Assembly (NCBI GenBank): GCA_008360955.1
Contig: LUCM01003367.1
Span: 86,496-150,495, forward strand
Reading direction: 5' to 3'
Length of the DNA: 64,000 nt
Source of the DNA: Fasciolopsis buskii
Lineage: Eukaryota; Platyhelminthes; Trematoda; Plagiorchiida; Fasciolidae
Below, piece by piece: positions 47,435-59,147 of the stretch. Each line of letters opens with the position of its first letter. The first letter of the stretch is position 1. Position numbers and translations under genes: made by a program. Under the pieces are notes generated by a model that searched no databases, was not told the DNA's origin, and was given only the letters and a program-made list of their open reading frames with translations.

Positions 47435-50105
47435 TGTAGAATGGTAAAATGTACGGCGAACGTAGATAAGTAGGTTTCTCATATCTCCGAGGTTAAGATC
47501 CAAATGATCCCTCAGACAGTTGGCTCTGAACACTGTAGGATAAGGTAACAAACCGTGACCAGTTGTGGTTGCTTTGTCACTCTGAAGAATTAGAGTGATT
47601 GCAAGAATGTGCGTTGATACTGTTGAACGGCACCCCTCTGCTGCCAACTACATTATTCGTTTTCGAGTAATCGGAGATCACCGCTGACCACCAGCTATAT
47701 CGGCTTTTAGTGATGTGACGTGTAACAATGAAAGACAGCTATCAGCAGGTCTTGCTCTGCTCTTCGAGGCTGAATGGTGATGACGATGGTGTCCTAATGT
47801 TAGCACGCAGCCATGCGTGAATGTGTGGATGGAAGACATTGCTGAAACCACAGCCAATCACATTCTAACGAACGATCCTCAATGAAACCTACTATATGCA
47901 TGTGAATTTGCGACTGAGTATTCATTCTCCTCTACTGTACATCCAATTTCATGGTTTCGTTCTCTGGATACAAACTGCATCACGCGGAAATAAAGTTGGG
48001 TATGTCAACAGGCAAATAAGTCGAACGCTAACTCATTTAAGGGACAGTTTACTGAGAGTGAATGAGTGATCGCACGCTGACAGCAGTGGGACTAACTTCA
48101 CTGCAATAACCTTTTCAACAAATGACCAACTGTCGGCAACACGGACGGATTCAGTAGAATTTTACAACAGTAAAAGGCATGAAGCGCCGGCGATGCAAAA
48201 CACCAGTGGGTGAACTGTTCTGTAAAGTCAAGGGATATCCTTAAATCAGTGATAACAGTCATAAACAAGAATGAAGGAAACGGGTCCGTTCGGCCATAAT
48301 GGAGCCACATTTCAAACAATCACTAAAATTTTGAAGGCCCATGTAGTTCACATTTTTGTAGCTATTGACGAGTTCGTAAGGCTCTTGGGAGATTATATGA
48401 AGTTGTCATCCACATGCCTCACAAATCTGACGGGTAGAATAAAAGTGTCGGCAGTATGTGACAAATAAAACTGTACTATTATGTCATTTTTGCCGTATTT
48501 CGATGCATGTGGAAGAGGTCAGGAATATAAATACAATTTGGTGCAATACCTCTTATTGCATGTTAAGAGATGAACAGCTGACAACAGCTCAACAACTGAT
48601 AACTCCTTCCCTCCAAATCTAGCGCGGAGTAGTGGTAGTGGGTAATATGGACCTACATCTTTTCGAGGAACAAACAGAAGATACTGATGTGACCTTCCAG
48701 CACAAAAAGTAAAGCCCTTTATCTTGCGGTGAAAAGTCTACTTTTTGTGAAGTGCTATGCCGGGGAAATTCGGTGGCTGTTGTGTCCACATTACACCAAA
48801 TTGCTGCTCCAGAAATACTAGATAAAAGGATGCCCACCCTGGTTTTTTTTAGCAACGAGAACAAATATAGGATGGCTTTTGTAGGTAGCGCCCTGAAGAG
48901 GTATGGTGGACGGTTTAGCCCCAGACGCTGATCAGTGGCAATATGGAAACACATTGGACAGCTCTGCATTGAATGGATGGATTTGCTATGCTGCATAAGC
49001 GTATACTGTAGTCAGAAGAAAGCAGTTTACACTGAATCTGACAAAATACTCATGGGAATATGATTTCAGAAGCTATGGGCTACCTTCATATTATTACGCT
49101 CTGAGGATCTAGCTTCGAAGAACAGGCCAATAAAATAACAAAGCCACGTTTTAAATGATAAAACTAACATCATTTGACCTTCGTGCACTGCGAAGTACCA
49201 TGAAGTCCGTTTCATGCAGTCTATAAGGCGTCTGTAAGCTTCAGTATCTAAACAATGCCGTGGCATTCATAGGATATGATGTGACATTCCTTGTTTGAAT
49301 GCAGTTGGCAGTTTTTGGTGATTGCAGACCAGGTTATCTCACGCACTGACAACATTCAGATAACCAAATCTACTGAAGTAGCTAGTGACTATCATCTTGA
49401 ATCAACTGTTAGGAAAATTGTTGAACTCCACCTGGAAAATGGGAACATTTTTATTACCAACAAAAATGGCTCCAAACGACTGTGCCCCTGCTGACATTTT
49501 CTGATAGTTCTTCAAGTCACTTATTGAATGCTATAAGGCTTTCGATATGAAGCCTAGGACCAAGTGAAACAGAAGTAAGCGGTCAAATTCGATCACCACA
49601 GGTAGTATCCAGTGTACAATGTTCTCGCTACTTTGTAAGCTTTCCGTCGTTCATAACCTCTGGCCATCGTCCGGTAGTCTTTGCTTAAAATTTAGTCCAT
49701 GTAGTGGAAGGAAGGTATTTTCTGGCACGCATAGGAGCAACGAGATATTATCAAATCCAAAGAAAAAACGTGAATCAAGATGCACACTTATCGAAGAGGG
49801 AGCGAGGTATGGAAAAGTCAACGTGAGACGAGCCTCGCAAAAGCATTTTTGCTCCCTCATTGTTTTTCTGCAACCAGTTTGCGATGGCATACGGCAGAAG
49901 ACGACATTGTATATCAAGGAAGAACTGTCAGAGCAAGTCACGTAGTTTACTGGGACAAATTGGGGCTCGTCACCAGCTGCGTTTAACCATCTTAATCGCT
50001 GGATTTCAGCCACAGGCCACCAAATGACGGAGATAGTTGCAATGTTGTCCACTGTTATGCACACTGCGGGATTGGGAAAGGCCAACAAACTGACGTCAAC
50101 ACTGA
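47435..50105. other. No gene recognised
   Basis: The longest frames (48619-48996 minus, 49651-50088 minus, 49619-49945 plus) show no known motif. The two at 49.6-50.1 kb overlap on opposite strands. The segment just below 50336 is likely the 3' UTR of the EF-hand gene. Confidence 0.35.
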
Positions 50106-50108
50106 AGA

Positions 50109-50114
50109 TTTATT
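50109..50114 (-). promoter_or_regulatory. Candidate polyadenylation signal of EF-hand gene
   Basis: AATAAA on the minus strand about 220 bases after the EF-hand stop codon. Position is plausible; the motif is short. Confidence 0.4.
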
Positions 50115-50336
50115 ATCTTGGGAGCGCACAGACGCTCAAAACACTTACAGTTTTTTTCTTTTGAGACCTAAGGTTGGAAATTCAGTGGACAAATCAAATA
50201 AGATGCATTGCCACCAGCATTTGCAAGCAGATGCGTATGAATTGGTGGGGGTTTTATGAGAGAGATTTTTGTACCTAAATACAAATGACTTCTGCAGCAT
50301 CTCATAAGCTACGTCATGATGTGGGTCCTCAATTCA

Positions 50337-50573
50337 CTAGACTTCTTCTGTCGGTTTTAAGGATTTCAGAGTGGTCTGCAAAAATTCATGGTAGCTGACG
50401 ACTCCGTCTAGGTCACGATCATAACAGGATAGTAGATGATACAGATCGTCCTCAGATAGAGTAATGTTCCTCTTGCGTAGCATTCCGCCAATTTGATCAA
50501 TCGTGATGGAACCAGAGTGATTTTTGTCCAGTTTTCTGAATGCTTCCTGGAGTGTTCGCCATTGACTTGTGCA
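50337..50573 (-). CDS. EF-hand protein, terminal exon
   Basis: On the minus strand an acceptor (TTTACGTTTTTAG) precedes 78 codons and TAG in one open frame lacking any Met near its start, as expected for a terminal exon. It carries two EF-hands. Loop 1 is DKNHSGSITIDQ (residues 16-27), with D, N, S, G in coordinating positions but Gln in place of the final Glu. Loop 2 is DRDLDGVVSYHE (52-63), fully canonical. Each is flanked by amphipathic helices (WRTLQEAFRKL, IGGMLRKRNI, DDLYHLLSC, FLQTTLKSL). Calcium binding is expected at loop 2 and possibly weaker at loop 1. The chain ends PTEEV. The intron upstream is phase 0. The specific family (calmodulin-like, EFCAB-type or other) cannot be settled from one exon. 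Upstream exons may be those at 55.4 and 59 kb. Confidence 0.82.
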   Translation of the reverse strand, partial: CTSQWRTLQEAFRKLDKNHSGSITIDQIGGMLRKRNITLSEDDLYHLLSCYDRDLDGVVSYHEFLQTTLKSLKPTEEV

Positions 50574-51067
50574 CTAAAAACGTAAATGTGCCAGAGAGCC
50601 GTTAAATTTCAGCAACAGTGAGTTGAAAATAAGACAAACAGAAAACTCTGAACCTGGATTAAGGAAAAAGGCAAACCCAAATAAATTGCATTGCAAAGAA
50701 ATACCAATATAATTTGAACGACACGCGATCAGTCGAGTGGCAAAGCGAATTTAGGTAAACCAAATTGGGGACAGGAAGCCAAAAAGAAGACATCGTTTCA
50801 GATACCACCGATTGTTACATTTTAATCTTTTTTGAAAGAAACTTCTATATTTTCCATTATTTCACTCATACAAAAAAGATCCTGAATACATGCGTTATAT
50901 ATATGAATACCAGTGAGGGAAAAACAAATACCGTGTATAGTAACAACACAAAAATGAAAAGTCAAAACTGAAAAAATTAGTGCGGAGGAAAAAAGAAATC
51001 ATAACAAAATAACTGTTTCACAACGCTTTCATCGTGCACACTTTTGTGTTTGAAGATCGAACACGGG

Positions 51068-51184
51068 GACCCAATACATTATGCCTAACATCCCAGTTAC
51101 TCACAAAATTTCTCCACCATATTCTACCAATAATATGGAGACAACGGCGCCTAAACATCGAAAGTCTTCGCACATCTGCGCTCA
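51068..51184 (-). repeat. 117-bp copy of LINE segment ending at N
   Basis: Identical or nearly so to 52216-52332 (offset 1148, same orientation), where it is part of a LINE reverse-transcriptase C-terminus. It stops exactly at the N at 51185. Confidence 0.9.
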
Positions 51185-51185
51185 N
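51185..51185. other. Single N at end of a repeated segment
   Basis: Undetermined base directly after the 117-bp repeat and before a short GAT microsatellite. Likely a contig join. Confidence 0.7.
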
Positions 51186-52060
51186 GATGATGATGATATT
51201 TTTGATGTATCAGCCAATTTTTTTGTTATCTCTAACTTTTCGAGTCCCCTGTGGTATCCTTCATCTTGTTTTGCTTTACTAATATGGAAATTAAAAAAAT
51301 CGACTGTCATTCTTTCTGGCTTTTCCAGGCATCCCAGCGCGATCTTGTGGCTTTTTTATGCAGACCAGTTTATTGAATTTAAACTGCTTCAGTTCCGGCG
51401 TATTTAGCCACCTAATTTCAGTTCCTGCGCGTACTTTGGGAGTCATTTTCGCCGATTCCGGCAAGACCCTGATGAATCAGAGGATTCCAACTAAACGACG
51501 GTCGATTTCCTAAATAGTGTTAGCTAAATTGAGAGTATAAAACGAGAGCTTTCCTGAATACATGAATGCTTAAAGTACATTCAACGGCCTGAAGCTTGTG
51601 AAATCGAGATATTGATCTGGTTCTTCGGAGATCTCCGTGCAGCTGATTTTAGCTTGCAATGAGCACCAATGCGCCTCACTTAGCAGTAGCCATTTCTTTT
51701 ACTTGATAGTTTTCAGTCGGTTTACCGCATGACATTTTTTCGCAAGAGTATTAGCTGACCGAAATTGCAACCGCGGTCAAACAGTAAAACTAGTCCCAGT
51801 ACCTTGTGCAATAAAACCTAACAGTGAACCGTTTAAGCCGAAGGTTCAGTCGATTCGGTTCCTACAAACAAAAACTACACCAAATTGTTCTGGGTTTGGC
51901 TGCTACGTCATTATACCATCTATTCAAAAGAGAAGAAATGGTGAAAATTCAGCCGAAAGTAGTAAATAAGAGTAATATGTAGAATAAGAAAGATCTCTAA
52001 AGCATGGATTTCGCTATCTGCGGCAATAAGCAATATCACTTACCACTACAAACCACCGTT

Positions 52061-52490
52061 CTAGGGGAATCTCGTGGACGCAACACTGTGGTGAAGCAGG
52101 ATCTTCATACATTTTGACCGCGTCATCCAGTAACCACTTCGGCCTATCCTCCAAACAATGAATGCTTCCGAGAAAAGAGTTCCGTGACAAAGGCGCTCTA
52201 AAGAACGAATACAGAGACCCAATACATTATGCCTAACATCCCAGTTACTCACAAAATTTCTCCACCATATTCTACCAATAATATGGAGACAACGGCGCCT
52301 AAACATCGAAAGTCTTCGCACATCTGCGCTCAGTAGCCAAGTTTCAGAGCCGTATAACAGTACAAATATTACTCCTACTGTGTGTACTCGAACTTCAGTC
52401 GGTAAATAGAGGTCACATCTTTGGAATCTAGAATTCGATAATGCGCGAAGCGACCACAATGATAACGAACTGTTCAATTTCTCAGTTCAA
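52061..52490 (-). mobile_element. LINE reverse-transcriptase C-terminal relic
   Basis: A single open minus-strand frame contains VLLYGSETWLLSADVRRLSMF, then RRRCLHIIGRIWW and VRHNVLGLCIRSLE, followed by LFSEA and a decayed end (MTRSKCMK). The block between IRSLE and LFSEA, normally containing LRWLGHVLRM, is deleted in frame. It is the same family as the other RTE-like relics. Confidence 0.8.
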
Positions 52491-52499
52491 TATGCCCCG

Positions 52500-53960
52500 A
52501 TTTAGAACAATTCAAGAGAGGGTGCTGTCCGTTTCAAGCCAACTGAATGGACGAGTGACACGAGAAAACGGAAATTCAAATATCATCGAACCATAAAATG
52601 ATACATGCATTCTAATAACCATATTTCACTACCTTTTCCTAGCTGTCATAGCCTATGCAAAGAACTATTGATGCACCGTATTCAGTGATAAATATATTTT
52701 GAAGTCTGCACGGTGATATAGCGCTTGATATCCGTTCGTGAAGCAATAATTCACTTTGGTGGTTCGCTTTCCAAATCTTATGATGTTTGAGAGTCGTGGC
52801 AATTTAGGAAGAGGTATTTCTTACATGTATTCCAAAGAATTTTGGCTGTTATTTGTATTTCCCAAGGAGATACACCCTACAACGATATGTCACTGATTTC
52901 CCAAGTTGTACTTTTCGATTAGCAACTTATCCACCCGTTACAATTGCTAAACTGCAACTTGCATCTTTTACTCTCCTAGGTCATTTTTCAAACGTTCCAG
53001 TTCCCATTGACCGAGCCTGAATTACAAGAAATTTTCCTATGTTTCCAGTCACCAGAGAAAGATTAGTGAGTTGCTGCTGAGTTGAACGCGAACAACAAAA
53101 TCAAAAAAAATGTTTTTTTCTTGTACTTTGTTTGGTGATACATCTTGCTCTCGAGAAGGCAGCACTCTACACGTTCTGCGCTTTTTTGTTGATTTCGATG
53201 TTTACATAAAAAGGGCAATTTCCACAGACAGGCCATACGGCATTCGCGCTACTAACTGCGGTTCTCAGCCATATTTGCGACAAATGACGAACGAAAACAG
53301 CCTTGGCGCCATTGAGATTAGGCTAATAGCTCTAGGGTTATTGCATTTACTAGACAAACTCTTCGTAAAGATGGGACTTTGATCAATGCCCCCCCATGAA
53401 GCTAGGGCTTTTTCTAAGATACCTAACTTTCGCGAACAAAACTTGGAGTGCTATAATCAGTTCTGTTTCTCCATAGTTAGATAAAGCTAGATAAAGGCCA
53501 TTAGAGCCTGGGTACTTATGATATCTTGATTCTTGGATTTCCTTGTGGATCTGTTGCGACAGATCAAGGGGCATGTACGTAGTAATTACAAGAGGCTGAT
53601 GCTGAAGACCATCTAAATTGTGCCTCAAACTTCTCCGCCTGGCGTACAAGACGTCAACTTCACATCCAACGCTTTCTTACCCGCAGCATGTTCCATCGTA
53701 AATGCACGACCAAACCAAAAGATCTCGCAATCAATAAAAAGACTTGCATTGAGTTCGCTTCTCGAAATGAGCCGTGCTTTATTGTGCTCGCTACCAAACG
53801 GATTGGACTGACAAGTATCAAGAATCCGCAGAGATATGGCGGAGATCCATGGTTTCACTGCATGACGAGTCAGACTAACGCGCACTCAGTCGGCAGAATT
53901 CAAAGCATTCCTGATAGGCGACCATGCTCGTTGATGTTACTAGGTGTTGACATTTAGAAC
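52500..53960. other. No gene recognised
   Basis: Frames at 53110-53382 (+), 53383-53649 (-) and 53625-53885 (-) are open but unrecognised. Nothing supports splicing. Confidence 0.35.
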
Positions 53961-53964
53961 TTTT

Positions 53965-54780
53965 CAGGCAACGCGCTTCGAAAGAGTGATAGGCGAGTCG
54001 CACAGGTACATCGTATGTTGCATCGTGCGTTTCGAGCACCCACCAAACCACACGGATAGCCTGATGTGAATTAACGCGTGGTCGGATTTGAAAAAATTGC
54101 CCGCGTACGACCGGATATGTTGTAAACAGACCCATCATTTCTAGCTAGTTGGGATGTAATATACCTGGGTCCATTACTAACTCGAAGAAAACGGACACCA
54201 GGTGGTGTACCAGCAATGATTTGAATACAGGACCAATAAACATTTCCCGTTTTCTGAACGGCGGAAATGGAATCCAAAATGACATCCCAAGTGCGTCTCG
54301 TGCAAGGACATCCGTCCTAATGTAGCATTCATTTTTCCTGATAAAATCACGATGTCATCCCGATTCGCTGTGTGTAAGGAGCCGTGCAGTTTTTGATGGA
54401 GTGTCCCTGATTGTACTTGCGGTGCAATTTGTAGGGGCGTACGCTGAGGCGACAAGCAAATTGCGTTTGTTGACAAGACGGCTGTTTACTTTGCACGAAC
54501 CTCCAAGTGCCCCTGTGCATAGCTGGCTGTCGACCGGGATTGAGTAAAACAAGAAGCAGTCGTAGCCTCACTTTCCCCAGGAAGGAGCAGATGAACCTCC
54601 ACCTAAGGACTGGATGAGGATCCCGGTCGAACGACAAAGCTGGAGCCTTGAATGTGTGTCTTGGATACAACACACGACGATGGCTAGGGCCTTCAGTTTG
54701 CGGGCTAAACGCTCTTGTTGTCTCGTATGCATTGGTGTTCGCACACTAACTGTTCTGTCCAATTCATTTCTCACAACCAC
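53965..54780 (-). mobile_element. LINE endonuclease relic, second copy with longer N-terminus
   Basis: Positions 53965-54676 repeat 42925-43636 with about half a dozen differences. Unlike the other copy it continues at its 5' side into TPMHTRQQERLARKLKALAI (54740-54680), the N-terminal block of the same endonuclease. This copy is thus closer to the original, and the 43-kb copy is cut at 43637. Confidence 0.8.
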
Positions 54781-55355
54781 TTACCACTTCAAAACTCCAT
54801 TTATACAAAGGTGAAAAGAACGGGAAATAGTAAAAAATCAATTCTAAAGTAACAAGTCTAACAAATCTTTAGGTGAAAAGAATATTTCGGATATAAGAAA
54901 GTCACTGACTGCGACACTGAATCATATCATCCAGTGTCTCCAACCATCGCCAAGAGGGATATTGTGGATTTCAACCCGATAGTCAAGCTGTAATTACATG
55001 AGCCCGTCTACTGGATCAAAGTTTTCATATTTTATCCTATGCCATCGAATGGCTACCTCGACCTATTTCCCCGCCCCCACATGCCTCGGAGAATAGCGTC
55101 CAGTAAGGCAGGCAGTCTGAGGGTATGCGCAAAACACTGCAACCGCATTAACCTTTTCATTTTTGTGCATCTGAAGTTCAGATCTGCCCAGATCATCAGA
55201 CCCTGAATAACAGAATCCGTATCTTGTAAATGAGAAATATTCCAAGATTTTCAACCAGAACTAATGGAAATCTAGTCAAGCTTGATGCTTTGTGATGTCT
55301 CGTCCGAATCCCCACCGCAGAAAGTGGATCCCCCGAGGTAGATCATGGGACGTAC

Positions 55356-55511
55356 TTTTGGAACAACTATGATAGGGTCCGGCTCTGGAGGCCACGTAAA
55401 TTCTTCTTCAGAGTGATCTTCCGAGCTTTCGAGTAGCCGTTGTTTTTGTGGGTCAGTTATCAACTGCGCAACTAGTTCTGCTCCCTCACAAATCCAGAGT
55501 TCCATCGAGAC
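55356..55511 (-). CDS. Candidate exon, acidic linker-like protein segment
   Basis: On the minus strand an AG (CACAAAATAG) precedes 52 codons in phase 0, ending CCAAAA|GTACGT, also phase 0. The peptide contains MELWICEGAELVAQLITD, then SSEDHSEEEFTWPPEPDP. It is acidic and proline-rich in the second half, like a linker. If the donor is not used the frame runs on to a stop at 55272. The polypyrimidine tract is weak. Its phases fit those of the EF-hand exon downstream and the exons at 59 kb upstream, so it may belong to the same gene, but nothing proves it. Confidence 0.4.
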
Positions 55512-55639
55512 CTATTTTGTGGATGCGAAAGTCAGCGTTTCACAAAACTGCTCGATGATCTGTGGATATAATTGCCCTCGTTCGAGGTCACCTAGCACCA
55601 TTTAGTCTAAAGAGTTAGTTAGAACTCTCGAATTTGCTC

Positions 55640-56430
55640 AACAACGTTCCAGTGAGTCTCGCCAAATTGTAGTCAGTTGGTGTTGGCTCCCTTTTTACAA
55701 ATGTACCTCTTCGTGAAGCAGGTGACTTTTCATGTTCTTTTATTTTCTTCTCACAACTTTCGCTTACCCATTACTATTGGGTATATTAAGGACCTTACTC
55801 TTTTATGTACCGATAATGTTCATTTTAATTTTGAGGGGAAAGCATTTAAACAAACTGATGGTGTGGCCCTTTGGTCCAAGCCTTGGCAGATGTGTTCTCA
55901 GGTATGATCGAATAAAAAGTCCTTCACAAGATTTTAGAACCTCGCTTTTGCGGAGGTTACATTGACGACATCTTAATGTTCTCTGATGATGAACATTTTA
56001 TTCCTTTTGTCAACACGCCGAATTCTATCCATCCCAAAATTTGTTTTTCTCACGAGGAGAAAAATTGACAACAGTTCACCTTAATTACATATTTTACTAA
56101 CCAGACTTCCGGATGGAACGCTGCAACACAAGATCTACCGTAAAGCCAATTGGAATGAATGTTACTTACAAGTCTCTAGTTTTGCACCAGTGGAATATAG
56201 GCGGAGGTTAGTTCAAACTCTCTTCTGCAGATTGCGGAAAATCTGCACCCACGATCAAGTATAAGAAGAGTTCCTAAAACGGACGTTGCTAGCCCACGGT
56301 TATCCAGAAAATTTCACTGAACAGCATCGGAGCAGAGGAAGCCATATGAAAAACTGGTTACCATAAAAACGAAGCAAGTTTTTATTGCATTACCATTTAA
56401 AAGTGATGTACACTTTGTGGTAATTCCCAA
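55640..56430 (+). mobile_element. Penelope-like reverse transcriptase relic
   Basis: Motifs of Penelope-like elements occur in order across frameshifts. VGSLFTNVPLREA (about 55678-55718) is followed by LLCTDNVHFNFEGKAFKQTDG then VA (55797-55867). A decayed GSPLG block comes next, then the catalytic YVDD region as GGYIDDILMFSDDEHF (55952-55999), and NSIHPKICFSHEEK. A KPYEKLVTIKTKQVFIALPF tail follows near 56345-56400. The two catalytic Asp of YIDD are retained, but frameshifts disable it. The GIY-YIG endonuclease that normally follows was not found, so the copy is 3' truncated or diverged. Confidence 0.75.
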
Positions 56431-56833
56431 ATTTGGAAGCTCTCCCGGTCTTCCATACTTGTTGGTTTATGAGCTGTCTCTCTCGGTAATCGTCACGTGG
56501 TTGGTTGGATTTGCTTGTGTAAAATTATGTACACTAAGCAGGAATTCACGTTGTCAGGACATAATATGTGGGGTCAGAACTCACTAAGCCATGTCAGTGC
56601 AAAGCAATTTTGATGAGTACATAGTTTTCCGGTAATACAGACACTTATACAGCCCCAGCATCGGTTGCTTATTGCGATATGGTTGATATGGACCCATAGC
56701 TTCCTCAAATATAAATGGTGGCAGGTGGTGTGTTGAATATTCAAGCACTTAAGTTTCGTACTGCGCAAAATCTCAGGGACAGATGTCATCCCCGGTTGTC
56801 TCACACACAAGGGTTGCAAGCAATATGCCCTCA

Positions 56834-57066
56834 TCACTGTAAATCATTTGAGGCTTTAAAGCCTACCCTGGTCTTCATGTTTTCTACTGAATTTACTACA
56901 TTAACCCGGCTACCTTTATGCAAGATGTCTTGCAGATTTTCGTAGAATTCAGGATTGACTGCATAAGTGCGACCGCATGCCGTCCATACACATAAACTGT
57001 ATTTGTCAGAACGTCCACTACCCGCTAGGTCGGGACCTCCAAATTTCATTGTATCTAAGCGGCTGT
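56834..57066 (-). other. Unrecognised open frame, possible exon
   Basis: A minus-strand frame starts after an acceptor-like CTACAG and contains MKFGGPDLAGSGRSDKYSLC, then TYAVNPEFYENLQDIL and SRVNVVNSVENMKTR, with possible donors near its end. Composition looks protein-like. It lies downstream, on the same strand, of the promoter-like repeat at 57.8 kb, so it could belong to that element, or be another exon of the minus-strand gene. Confidence 0.3.
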
Positions 57067-57759
57067 AGACTAAGATTCAGCGAAGCAGCGCGTTCTCAGC
57101 CTGCTGATTCAGAACCATGCTAGCACTGACAAAAATGTATGCAGCAGCCTCAAAATCCACAGAAGGGTGCGGACCAACCTTCAGATTATAGACGGAGAGA
57201 GTAACACTCGAATGACTGAACTGGAGTCCTGAATACAAATCTCTGTGGAGAAACATTGTCGACTACGGATTTCAATGTATGAGCATAACAAACATCTTGT
57301 TCCGTTTGCGTCAGCCTTAACAGGTTATATGTGGCTAGTGGAACATTGTTTCGAAGACGAAGAAGGTCACCAACTGATGGAAGAAAATTTGATAAAACTA
57401 TGTATGACAACCGGCACAGAGTTCTACGTAAAAAAAACACTACCTCTGGCACGGCCAGCTGAAGTTCCCGATACGTGTGTAAACTTAGCACTCGAGAGTA
57501 TCTTGTGTTGCCGAGTTTGGTTGGTCTATGCACACACTGAAGCATAAGACACAAGTACTCGCAGCGCACGATATCACAGGAGCACACAGCGTGTGTTCTA
57601 GTAGGACACGAACACACAGTGGTTGGAGACGCAAAAGTTCGAGCTCAAGACTCAAGGCCCGTAGTCGCACAACGAATGGAACAGATCTGCTGCTCCCTTG
57701 AATGAGCAGCCACACGGAACAATAAGCGGCGCGAAATACGAACAGCTAGCCCAGCCCGC

Positions 57760-58018
57760 TAGCGGGAGAGAGAAGACGAACAAAGAGTACTGCCGCGCGT
57801 TTATTGGTGACCCACCAACACAAGTCAAAATTCAAGTGAGCTCTATCGTTTATATACTTTTGTTGGGTGGCCTTGATCGATTTGTGGACTAGCCAATCAC
57901 AGAACGGGCTTTTACGAATCTTTTCGTAGACATATAAAAATATTCAGCCGCGCAATGTTTAAAATAACGTCAATTTCGAAATATTAAGAAAAAGATAGAT
58001 TCTTTTGGAAAATTAGTA
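57760..58018 (-). repeat. LTR-like promoter repeat, inverted copy 1
   Basis: The reverse complement of 57843-58018 equals 63745-63920 over 176 bases without a visible mismatch. It contains a CCAAT-type GATTGGCTAG and, about 40 bases on, TATATAAA, which look like a polymerase II core promoter. The following 50 or so bases differ between copies, then similarity resumes at CGCGCGG...GTACTCTTTG. The repeat stops at the N at 58019. An LTR or a pseudo-LTR of a retroelement is a reasonable reading. Confidence 0.7.
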
Positions 58019-58019
58019 N
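58019..58019. other. Single N at edge of the inverted repeat
   Basis: Third single N in the window, again at the boundary of a repeated sequence. Likely a contig join. Confidence 0.7.
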
Positions 58020-58926
58020 CCAATAGCCATTAGTGTGTATTCACCGTGGAGGATAACGCTCAAATCTCGCTAAATGCTGATCCCAAATTAAACCTAATAG
58101 TGTACCCGGAGTAATTAATAAGGGTTCATTCCTCGTAATTGTTTTGAAACTAACTGGCACTAGTTGTACTGAAGTAAACCAGTCGTCTTGGCTTTATTCC
58201 ACTACCACTCTGCTTACTCTAACAAGAACAACGAGCTGCTTTCAGATCGGTAAACGAAACTCTCTTTTAACAGTCATAATCAAGCGATGCTCCGGTTGAT
58301 TCACGTCGCAGCTCATTGGCTAATTATCTGCATTTTATGGTTCATTGTTTCTTCTTCGGTGACGCTCCACTTTGCCTCTGAACGTGTAAAAATCAGTCCC
58401 TGTCCACGAGCCAAGACAGAAGCCCACTTCAGCTTAGATCTCAAACTTGCATTTAATCGGCACCTTCGTTCACCTGGTCCCGCAAAGATGTCATCTTGAC
58501 TGGATTCCTGGATGTCGGGTCACCGCAAACCCACCTCTCAAAATGATGGTTATGTGATACCACACACTTTCGTCACTGTTATGGAACGGATTAAAATATC
58601 TGGAATTAAGGCTGTCGACTCTTATGATTTCAGGGGAAACCGAAATTCAGTGAAGCCTTTACGTTAAGAATGACACGCTGGATGCTAGTGTGGGACTGTT
58701 TAAATTTTGGGTCGTCTAACATGCAAACAATCACTATCTTTATTTCCCGATGTTAACTGAACATGTGATAAGTGAGAGAAGTAGACCACGGCGATGAAGG
58801 AACCCCACAAAACTAAGATTCGGTGACATACATAAAGAATGGATGTTAATAAAGTGAGCACCCTATTACCAAGCGGATGAGATGGAAGGACAAGGGACAT
58901 GCGTTGTAGTATTCCGAATAACTCAC

Positions 58927-59118
58927 CGCCTTTTGGATTTCAGAAACAACTTCAACGAAGGACATTGTCTGGCCGTTTGACTGTGAACAGACAAGACGTA
59001 CACGCGAATGCACTAAGAAAGACATTTCGAATAAGCGTTGTTGCAAATTAGCTAATGTCATCTCTGAGTGATAGAACTTAAACACAGTTGGAAAATCCCG
59101 CAGTAAACGAGAAACGGC
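58927..59118 (-). CDS. Exon of an unidentified minus-strand gene (B)
   Basis: Acceptor ATTCTATTTAG and donor AAGGCG|GTGAGT frame 64 codons in phase 0 throughout. The peptide includes AVSRLLRDFPTVFKFYHSEM and TLANLQQRLFEMSFLVHSRV and ends SFVEVVSEIQKA, predicted helical. It is joined to the preceding exon by a 29-nt intron. Family not recognised. The strong splice sites and in-phase joining with exon A support a real gene. Confidence 0.65.
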
Positions 59119-59147
59119 CTAAATAGAATAAAAGTAAAAAAACTTAC

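Noticed and set aside
49651..50088. 145-codon minus-strand frame just past the EF-hand stop
   Set aside because: Lies in the probable 3' UTR and beyond the likely poly(A) signal, overlaps a plus-strand frame, no recognised motif.
57186..57617. 143-codon minus-strand frame
   Set aside because: Long but with odd composition and an overlapping open frame on the other strand; no domain. Possibly leader sequence of the promoter-bearing repeat.
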